Shown: positions 24,624-35,900 of the stretch, piece by piece
Numbering within the stretch: position 1 is the first letter of the stretch
How the letters are laid out: each line of letters begins with the position of its first letter
From: Sipunculus nudus
Taxonomy: Eukaryota; Annelida; Sipuncula; Golfingiida; Sipunculidae
Direction: 5' to 3'
Length of the DNA: 64,000 nt
Assembly (NCBI GenBank): GCA_026874595.1
Contig: CM049307.1
Location: forward strand, 56,441,870-56,505,869
The notes under the pieces: model-generated
What the model was told of the DNA's origin: nothing
What the model saw: the letters and a program-made list of their open reading frames with translations, nothing else
Database searches by the model: none
Translations under genes and position numbers: made by a program

Positions 24624-24787
24624 CCATTCATTTCAATCTCTATATAATATATGCCGCACACCATATATAAGGCCATCAGTTCTCCCTGCTGAATGCAAAG
24701 TCGCTGTTCCGACACGTAGTGCGTAGCCCTCTGACGTCACTACGCTGGTTTCTATGAAAGTTTGCAAATACACAGAAAGTCGGGGAG

Positions 24788-24917
24788 AGGTTTGTAGCTC
24801 AGTGGACAGAGCAAGCGATCGGCAATCGTAAGGTCATTGGTTCGTTTCCCATCGGCAGTGAACCGACTTTCTGTTTCATGTTCGATTTCTATATACAATG
24901 AACCAACATTGCATATC

Positions 24918-25008
<91 letters not shown>
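24788..25008 (+). mobile_element. tRNA-derived SINE with microsatellite tail
   Basis: Pol III A box GTAGCTCAGTGG (24794) and B box GGTTCGTTTCC (24839) lie in tRNA spacing. The D-arm stem GCTC/GAGC is intact, but the acceptor stem does not pair and the anticodon loop lacks U33, so this is a SINE head and not a tRNA gene. The body (CTATATACAATGAACCAAC) recurs at about 24490 and 55580, followed by CT and AT arrays. Confidence 0.6.
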
Positions 25009-25011
<3 letters not shown>

Positions 25012-25220
25012 ACAAACAAAAACTGTGTGTCATGCCCCTTGTGCGTTCAATAAACTCGTCATACATCAAGTGAATGTGGAGTAGGGTATGATTTGTGTGT
25101 GTACTGTACTCTAGTCTGAAATCAACGCTGCTTTTTTTTGTGTGACCCACTAAGTCTGTCAGATGATCACACGACTTCCCTCGCTGAAATCCCTCTCCCC
25201 AGCAGACGACAACCTGCGCC

Positions 25221-26941
25221 ATGACGATTGTAGCTTTCACTGAGCTCGGATGGACAACATTCGCATGGGCGGCCGGTGTAATACTTATAGGGCAAGTAAT
25301 ACATTGTTTGTAATCATTTTTTTATATCTACAAAACAGTACAGTTACAAACGTGTATGCCAAAGCCTCCTATGACAGAATGAACTATTAACTTTGAGTGG
25401 CTCTTGGAGTCATGGGGCCACGGAATGCCTCTGTGCTAGTGTGCTGTTATGTATGGTGTGAGGTTGAAAACGGCATGTGACGTTATTTACATGATAACGG
25501 GGTTCAACATCTGCATGGCCTTTGCGCCACGGTACATATCCAAATTGTGTGTCTGGATCATGTGTGCCTTATATGGTAAACTGCCGGACTGGTTCCCGCG
25601 TCCTTTACTTGTCCGTATATGAGATATGGGGAGAAGGGAACCAGCATAGTCATCAATTTCATGCGTCACAAAGCCGATGCAGACTAACAAACTACCGTCT
25701 GCTATACTTACACGTTCACGCTGAGCATAAAGTGTACAGAAACTAAACTATGGACTAAAGTTTAGCTGTGTCATCAGTTACTCGAAGGGAGTAGTACGGG
25801 GGGGGGGGGGGTTAAGAGGGCTTAAAAATCCCCGGACCACTTTCCGAAAACCTATTTACACAGCGCTCTGGCTATAGCCAAACCACTTATATTGCAAGCG
25901 CTGTTTGTTTTGACCTCGTATCCTGAATCGCTACACTAAACGGCAGCACTGTATTTTTGTCCAACCAGATGAGAACCTGTGCTGGAAGACAAAACGGTTA
26001 ACCTGCCAAGCTGGAGGGCGTCAAAATCCCCGGACCACTTCCCGAAAACCTATACGTGTGTTAAACTATTTACACAGCGCTCTAGCTATAGACCTACTAC
26101 TTATATTGCAAGCGCTGTTTGTTTTTACCTCGTATCCTGAATCGCTGCATTAAGGTACGCTCCTGAGGCAGCGGAAATCTTGCGCTTCTAAAGAAGCAAC
26201 TGATTTTCACGCTACCAGCTTTGACCGTTTATGATATATTTAAACACCAGATGGCGGTCCGTTGTCCGCTGAAAAAAACGTGCGTATGATGTGACAAGCA
26301 GCAGACCAGATGCCAATAAACAAACACTCGACAGGCATCCTAGCTCCGCCCATAGCTGCGCTTCAAGCGCCGCTTGATGAGAGTTATGACATTATGACTG
26401 TGTTAGCGTAGCCATATTTCTGTTGTCTGCAGAACTGAAACCAGCCAGCGAGGTGTGCACGCAGCCTTTGTTGTTACGTTTCGTTTGAATTACAACTCAT
26501 TTGATTGGGCAAAAATACAGTGCTCCCCTCTGGTGTAGCAAATCAGGATACGGGGTCATAACAAACAGCGCTTACGATATAGGGAGTAGGCCTTAAAGAG
26601 CGAACACTAAAGGGGAGCACTGTAATTTTGTCCAACCAGATAAGACCCTGTGCTGGAAGACAAACCGGTTTAGCAGCCAAGCGAGACAGGAATACACGGA
26701 GCCAATGTTGTTCATTTCGTTTTGAGTGACAGCTCATCGGCCCGGCAACCGTCTGAACAGCTACTCGACATTTTCTTTTTACATAGTATTATTGTCTGAG
26801 TTATGTTGGATATCATCGACAATCGTCAGAGATATATGTTTAATTATTTGCCCGAAGCATGGATAGAAATGCCCCAGCTCCTACCGGTACCTTCGATTTG
26901 TCATTCTGTTTTTTTTTTAAATTATAAGCCTTTATCAATAA

Positions 26942-27000
<59 letters not shown>

Positions 27001-30000
27001 ATATATATGTTACCTTGCCAAAATTAGCGATAATGTTACATGAATAAATGAATTAAATGTCATTACTAACATGTATATCTAAGGTGACATAAAAACTAAG
27101 TAATTTCTCAGTATTATGAGTACAGTCTGTGCCACAACCAGAAATCTGCAGTATTAGGAATACAAGCCTTCGCCATGTGCGAGGAAATTACTATTATTGG
27201 ATGCTCCCCAAATCGTATTTACATCCACTAATTCGGTCCATATTTCCTAGTTCATTCATGCATAAGTGACTGTGCATCGGGGAATATAGCTTGGTGTCAT
27301 TCCTTCATCTAGATTATTTTCCGGATGCACACCAAAATCTTATCGATTCTTTTTTTCACCAATTCTCGAAATGCTCTGAAAATTTCCTGAACTGTCATTC
27401 ATTATTGCGTGATTTATGTTATTGCATGCGTGAACAAACACACGCAGACACACATGCATAAACACACGCATACACACACACGAACGGGAATGACCGCATA
27501 CCCTCCTGACCGTAGCTATTATCCATTTGACATAGGTTAGTTCAACAAGTATGATAATTATTCATAGTTAAGCGATTTATCAGTGAATCATGACATCTCA
27601 AGATCCTGTTGTGGCAAGTTGCACTATGTTCTTTGAAAAGTGTGAACTGATCCACAAGAAAAAATGGGGTATGGTTAATTTTATATTTATAATATTCACG
27701 TGTGTCCCATGATAATGCTTCCCTCGTTTGTGTTATAGGTATTATATATGGCCTCTGCTGAACCGAGATCTGTCGCACATCCCAGGCCCCAGACCCGTGC
27801 CAGTGTTAGGTACCCTTCTCCCATTTCTCTCAAAGGTTAGTGGTGATATTTAACATTTCACATGATAATATATATGGGAAATGTTTACAAACAATAAATC
27901 GGCAATAAAATTAAAATGAAAATAGAAGTAGGTTGTATGCCGTATTATTGGCATGTCTTTGCTTTAGGTCAAAAAATAAAAAATAATAAAAAGGTATCGT
28001 TCTCAGGTACTTTCTTTTTCAGAAATCACTGCGGGCGGGTGGTTATCATTTTCGGCCTTTTTTTGTATATTTCGATAAAAATGTCATATGACCATGGAAA
28101 AGCATTAAAATAACAGGATGTTTTTGCTTAACAGGTAAAAGCACTACATAACAAAGGAAATCGTATCAAAATTGCATTAATTTATCTTCTCGAGAGATGA
28201 AAATAAAAATAAAAATGTTTGATGGGGGGGGGGGGGGTTAAAATTGACGCGGGCGGTTCCTGGGAACCATACGTTTTTTTTTGCCTTACTGTGTCAATAT
28301 GATGATTAAAAAGGTTGCATCCAAAGATGAAGTTTTAATGATTTTTTTTTATATCTTGTGAAAGAAGTTTGTATTAAAGACCATGTCGTGTAAATTTAAT
28401 TTCACAGACGATCAGAGACTACCACTCTTTTTCCTTGGTTATATGAAGTTTCTTTTTAGTTACAGCACATGACATATATTAAGAGAACACAGACACTTGC
28501 CCTGAACGGGAACACCTTTAATGTACGGTTGTTAGTGTGTGTTTCAGGGAATTGGACCTGGAGACCTAGAATGTGTGAAGAAGTACGGCAAAGTGTACAG
28601 GTATTGTAGTTTGGATTGCTCAGGGTGTCCTATTAATGATTGGTATATCAAGCATATATTCAAAGCCAGCTATTCACTCACCTTTTCTTATAGCATATAT
28701 GGGAATTCTCGCTTACTCTCCGTACATATGAATGAACTCTAGGCAATTCTTGTTAAAAAATGTTCTTATTAAGAATCTGTGATCGTAATTTTCTGTGACC
28801 TATGAATTTATGATGACAAGAATACTTTTCCTTTCTAGGGAAAATTAAGCTATGTTTCACAGGAACAGCATATTAGGCACACTGGAAAGTCTGCATCCCT
28901 TCAGTTAAAACAAAACGAACTATCGGCTATTTTCCTAATAATACAAAAAATGGCAAAGCAAATATATAAGACCTAGTTAAAAATCAGGTATCATTTATCA
29001 TTATTGTCCAATTTCGAAAATCATGGAATTCAGACCGAATTAGCATGTATTTTTGTATTAGTTTTGATCTTTTTATTTGTAATTTATATAACACCTTAGG
29101 GGCTATTGTTTGAAATCTGGAACATATACAGTGGTTGATCCTGCTGTATTAGCTCAGCTGACTGTAAGTCATCTGAGCTATAACAATCACTCTTTGTACG
29201 ACGACCGGCTGTCCGAAATTAACAGTGCACATATCGTAACCGTTGAACTTATAAACTTTTAACTTAAAATCCTAGAATTTTCCTAATAAAATCGCCTGGG
29301 ACAACTGGCGAGGTCACTGTTAAGTGTATTCTCCGAGTTATGCTGCCTGTTTGTGACACCAGAATAATAAAAAAATGATGCAAAAGCTTAATTATTTATT
29401 AATCATCTCAGTTTTATTAATTGCTAAAAACTGGTGGCTCCACCTGTTAATTTTCTATTTTGCACGCATTTAAAGTTATTTCTGTGTCATAGCAAGGATG
29501 TAGTTTCTCAAATGTGGGTTTTCTTCTAGTGTCCTGAAATCTGGTCTGCTTATTAATCATAAATTCTTAATCATTTCCTGAAGACTGAAGGTGTCACCTG
29601 TATTGAGACCGTCAAACGTCAACAGACGTATAAGTTTCTCAGTTATGACTTCGTTTAATGTCTTAACCTTAATTTATACAATAATCATGACTAAATTTAT
29701 TAGTTCCTGAAGACTGGTTACACCACCTGTATGTTTAGTATTTTTATGCATTTTCTTTGGTTATTGAGACCGTTTAATTAAATCAAACACATCAGTTTCT
29801 CACGTGTGGTCCCATCTAGTGTCGGTACCTGTATTTTTGAACATAGTGAAGTGATAGCAATCGTATCAGTTTCTCAGCTGTTGTTTCAAATTTTGCAGGG
29901 AAACCGTGGATGCATAACATATATCATTAACAGCTGTGGTTTCCTTTAGCTGAGTATCATTACCATAGGTCACATGTTTCTTACATTATTCACTCTATGT

Positions 30001-32890
30001 TTCATATACCTCAGAGTGCTTGAAGGAAGGAAACCATCCATGGTTGTCGCGGATCCTGACATGATTAAACAGATACTGATCAAAGACTTTGGGGACTTTT
30101 CTTACAGACAGGTATTTACTCTGTGTATATATTGGTATGACCATAGGGACCTTCTTTACAGTGCATCATGTAATACTATACATTTGTTCCAAATCCATGC
30201 ATCCGATAGGACAAATTTCTCATTTTAAGATTGACTGCATATGAAGACGGCCTCCAATCTACGGTTTATTTTTGCAAGTCGATTTTTTTTTTCATCTACA
30301 AGTATCGCCGGCCGTTGAGTGCCCATACATATGGCGATTTCGCAAGCCAATCTCCAGGTTTTCCAACCATCGGTGAGGCTTTATAAAGGAGGCCGAATTT
30401 ACTCTCGTTTACGTTTAGAAAACGACATCTCACACAAATGCTCAAAACTCTCGATTTATGGACGAGAACGTCAAATAACCAGTACAGTACAGTTACAATA
30501 AACATTTAATATATCTTGAATTGTGGAAAAAGATCGGAACGTTTTGGGATATAATTTCTTTTAAATCCGATCGCCTAATAAGTGGAACCTTTTTATGATA
30601 TCCATCATGAACTGAACTTTTTTTAAATCAAACAATATCTCTAATATAATAGTTATAATTATATGTATATATTTATTTGCACAGACGTTCCCCCTCCATG
30701 ATCTCTTTGCCATGGCCTTGTTTCAAGCAAACGGCGACAGGTGGCGGCGCTTTCGGCATCACTTGACTCCATCCTTCACAACAGGGAAACTCAAGCAGGT
30801 AATTTCAAACCTTTTCAGAGAAAAGGAAAGACTGAGGCCCTTTCCGGCGGAACAAACATTCTCAAATAAAGGTTTAAAGTAGTTATTGTCAATGGCATTA
30901 TATAGTAAAATTTGCTGAAGCAAAATACAAAGGAGAGTTTGAGAAAGCTCAAGCACGTTGTTTTTGAGATATCGTATGCGAAAGAAAGTGTCACTGACGG
31001 AAGGACGGCAGGACGGATAAGCGGCACGACGGACGGACGGACGGAAGGACGGACAGACTGACACGATGATCACCATAGGGCACCGCTTGTCAAGCGGAGC
31101 CCTAATAAAACAAACAGTTTTAAATACAAGTCAAACTCTAAATTTTATGCAGTATAAACCGATTAAGTATATAAATATAGAGGAATAAAATTTTCTCGGA
31201 TAATGGTTCTCCTACGTAGTTAAATGCAACATGTTGTTCCACTCATTGGGTGAGACAAATATAATATTTTAAAAGATCATTTGGACCAGAAAAACTCCGT
31301 AACTGTCATGATAATGCAGTAATTATTAATGTTATTAATTTAAGCACTGTATATTTCTGCTCTTTAGATGATGGTTCTTGTACAAACATGCATTCAGAGG
31401 TTTAACAGGAATATAGCAGACCATGTGGGGAAATATGAGGCTTTCAATGTCCAAAAGTAAGTACCGTTAGGTTTCGTATTGCTAAGGCCAAAAAATATAA
31501 ATAATAAAAAGTATGGTTCTCAGGCGCCACCCGCGTCAATTTAACCCCCCCTCCCGCATCAAAATTTTTTATTTTGATTTTCGTCTTTCAAGACGATATA
31601 ATAATGCACTTTTGATCAGATTTCCTTTGTATGTACTGTTTTTACCTGTTTAGCCAAAATAATCGGTTATTTTCATGCTCTTCCGTGATCATATGACATT
31701 TTTATCGAAACATACAAAAAAGGTGAAAAATAAAATATTGCCCACCCGCACTGAATTCTGAAAAAAAGTCCCTGAGAACCAAACTTATTTTTTTTTGGCC
31801 TTACATTTGTAACTAGAAATCTGCAGGCCTTCGTGATGTGTTAGTATATTCACTTAGTCGGCCCATATTCCCAGGTTCATTCATTCCTAAGCGACTTAAC
31901 GTTTGTGAATATTCCTTGCCGACGTTCCTGAGTCTAATCGATATTTCATTGGCCCATTATCAAAATGGCCTGAAAATGTCATGATAATCCGTAAATGACT
32001 GCATGAGTTGTGAACAAACATACAGCCTAACACGCACATAGAAACACACACAAACACGCACACGAACGGAGATGGACGCAGTCCCTCCTAGTGGAGGCAA
32101 AATTCGTCATCTATAGGTGTTAAAAATTAAACGATATCATAATTTATTATATAAATTTACACATATAGCATGGAATTATATTAACTGTCATACGTGGTAT
32201 TAAGAATTTCGCTATATAGACATATAAATCATAAAACAGGTCTTAGAAAGTTACAGCCTCATAGACAGGGCTCATACACGTATTTGATATGAATACTACA
32301 ACTGTTATCCACCATAGCTGTTCTGCTCTGTAAAAAAATCCAATCGTCCCAACATAAATGTATAATGCATCAAAATGAATTTGAATGCAACTCAACATAA
32401 AGTTTGTATGCATCCATTTGTATCTTCATATTGGCCAATCAGACTCTGTTTCCCGAAAACTCTCAGATGCATGGAACAAGCAATTAGGTTGTACACATTT
32501 GGTATATAGTCTCCATCTCATCTCAGATTGACGAGCGCGTTCGCAATGGAAGTCTTGTCAAGCACCGCTTTTGGGATTGATGTTGACACGCAAGGAGACA
32601 CAAACAATCCATTAATTTTGAAAGGTCTGCAGTTGGATGCAGAATTCCAGCCCACAAACCCGATGTTTCTGTTATATTGTAGGTATATTGTATTATGTCA
32701 TTAATAAAGTAACTTTACATATTATATTATCGTGTTACGTTAAATACTTTATACTGAGATAAGGTTAACATGACTCTGATGCAGGTTTTATATTTAAAGT
32801 TTATGCTTCCTTTTTCACATGTTACGAACAGGATACGCAAGGATGTGATTTATTCCATTAAATGAAGCACATAGAGCATATTTTTTTTTA

Positions 32891-32925
<35 letters not shown>

Positions 32926-32927
32926 AT

Positions 32928-32975
<48 letters not shown>

Positions 32976-35900
32976 ATCAATACAATACATTAAGGTTCAA
33001 TACATCACAATGAAATTGCTCTACCGTATAAGGAGCATTAATATAATACTATGTGTATAGTTAGTTGGCTTGATTTCATGATGTACTCATGAAATCAAGT
33101 TAACTATACACATAGTATAATGTATATATATATATATTATATATATGTTAAATATAGTCTATTCTAAATTTATTTATAAAATATTACGGTTATATTAATA
33201 CGTTAATGGTTCGCATTAATTTCGCAATAGTATATATGTAACGTATAAATATACGTGTGGGTGAGAGACAGGGGGTATATGCTTGTTCGGTAAACATTTT
33301 GGTATCTATGGTTAGTTAAGCTGGCCAGTTATACTGATTCACTTGCGCCAGTTAGCGCTCCGGCACCGAGGCCCGTTATATTCTGGAGTGTGCACGGAAT
33401 GTTTTTACAGGAATCGCACATTTATTAAACCTGATCAGTAATTAAGGAAAGGTCAGCTGATTTGCATTATTTTGCATTCGAATTAATTATTCGCAAAAAA
33501 AGGTTATATCATATCTAACATGAACGTTTTATTACAGTTTTTGCTCCCTTTCTGGTACCTGTTCTGTCGATGTTTGGGATAAAGATGCTAACGAAGGAGA
33601 TCTTTGATTACTTTGAGGAGTTTCTTGGGAGGACATTAAGCGCTAGGAAAAACTCAACCAAGGTACTTTGAACCTATAGAAACCACATTCACATGATTTA
33701 TCTTCCAATCGTTTTGTATAAGTTTCTGTAGGGAAATTTGAAAATCCATGTCTCGTATAAAGCTTCACATTCATATTTATTCTGTAAACGTTTTGAAATA
33801 TGTACAGTTCCTCGTTTTGTTGTGTATGTGAACGACATTGAACAAATCTTCAGGATATGTTTAAACTATTATACCAGCAATTTTAATTTCATGGTGGTTT
33901 TCCACGGTATGCAGCATCAGAGCTTAAAAAGAACCATTGAGCCTTTGTGAGCCTGACAATATATTAGCTTGATTTACCATTGTCTTCATTGATAAGATTC
34001 ATATTCCTTTCAACACATTGGCCCCTTGTAAGCATTTAAAACAAAATCCTACCATAATTGTATCATTTCTCTTTCGTGGTCAGAGCCTCTAATATCTCTA
34101 GTTAAAAGAAATTTCCTGTTAAATTTCTTTGACAACAGGAACACAACGACTTGCTGCAGATGCTGATCGACGCAAAAAGAAATGATGCAGATGAGGAAAT
34201 GAAAGGTATGAACATACAACACGATTATTATCAGGGTAACAATTTATTATCTGACCTGAGGCACTTGGCGACAATTTAGTTATATATAATATAATACCTA
34301 TGTGAGGGAGCACAGAATGAGTAATGCATGCATGATACCATATGGAGATGTCTCAAGAAAAGCAGTCGGAGGTCCGTTCCATATTTAGTGTGCATATTTT
34401 CTTTTTCTGCACAAATTAAACATGGAAATAGAGAACGTCACAGGAAATATTGTATTACATGGTCGTGTTCAATTGAATATGTTAAATTCGACAATTTCGA
34501 AATAACTATTTGACATTTACAAACAACCTATATGTAATTATGCGTATCATCGATTTACTTTGCAATGGTAGAAAAATTACAATGTCGCAATATTTTCCAA
34601 TTTAGCAATTATTGCTATTTCTAATTTTTATTTTAATTCAGGGTTGACTTCAAGAGAAATATTAGCACAAGCTTTGGGTTTGTTTCTTGCTGGATACGGA
34701 TCCACAGGGGCCACAATGGGATTTTTCCTGTATCAGATGGCGAAGAATTCGGGTTTGCAGGAAAAAGTCTACCAGGAAATCAAAATAGTCATGGAGGATA
34801 ATGTAAGTTTTTCTGGATTCACGATATAAAAGGAGGTTTTATTTTACGTGCGGGAAAATTAAACGTGTTTTGCTTTCTAAATGTGAAGCGGTCGATACAA
34901 TTTGACAATAGTTTCATAATGTTTGACTAATTGTCGAACTGTACCCTGCGTAAGAGCATTGACCCAGTTAACTAGCATAAAAAAAACATACACCATTTTT
35001 AGGAAATACAGTTGAATTCAGGATAACCAGAATGCTGTAAAATCTAAATATTGATTTCGGTGATGTGGTTTTCATCCAATTTTAGACTTTAATTTTAATG
35101 CCCAACTGTGTGATCTTATTTAGGTTTAAAGAGTAATTTCCAAATCTCAACCATCAACGTAACTTAGTCGCAAAAATATGTTTATAATGTGGCTTTGTGC
35201 TCTTTTATATTTTATACAGGACGAGGTAACATATGAAGCCATATCCAAGATGACACTGTTGGATCAGTGTATACAGGAAACACTCAGAAAGTACCCTGTA
35301 CTTATCAGGTAAGTGGTTATACTCTGCCTTATCCTTTGGTTCAATCACTGCTTGCTGAAGTAGGGCTTCAACACAGTGTTATCAAACCAATGAGAGCGAT
35401 GTATCACATCATGCATCACATTCAAAATTTTATATCGATGCGATTACAAACTCAGCAAACTATGCAAACGCAAGAATGGATGACGCGAAAGGAGAAAACT
35501 ATGTATATTTCTTTAGAAGGAATATAAAGCAATATATGCAGGCGTCCAACGAATATAAATCTATAGATGCAGGCGTACAAAGAATATAAAGCTATATATG
35601 CAGGCGCACAAAAAATACAAAGCTATACATTGTTACAGATGTCTGGGTTATTGTGCGCAGGGGTGTTACATGTGTTGTTGACACACGTTCTTTGGATTGT
35701 TCGTGAAATGGAAAGTTCTTGGATTGAGGTGAAAAGTTATAAATAGGGGGCTGTGTTTAGAGCAGGTAGGAGAGAGAAATATTTCAGCGGACATGGAAGA
35801 GTGTGAGTCAGTTTGTGGACCTTTCCGATAATGGCAGCAGTTATAGATCTTCTTCGGAATTTGTAAAGGATTTTACAGTCTTCAGTTTACCTTTGGGATC

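Noticed and set aside
24788-24861. A functional tRNA gene
   Set aside because: A and B boxes and D-stem are present, but the acceptor stem does not pair, U33 is missing and the block is followed by a SINE body and microsatellite tail.
24311-25240. Long frames of LS, ER and YI repeats on both strands
   Set aside because: They are translations of CT and AT microsatellites.
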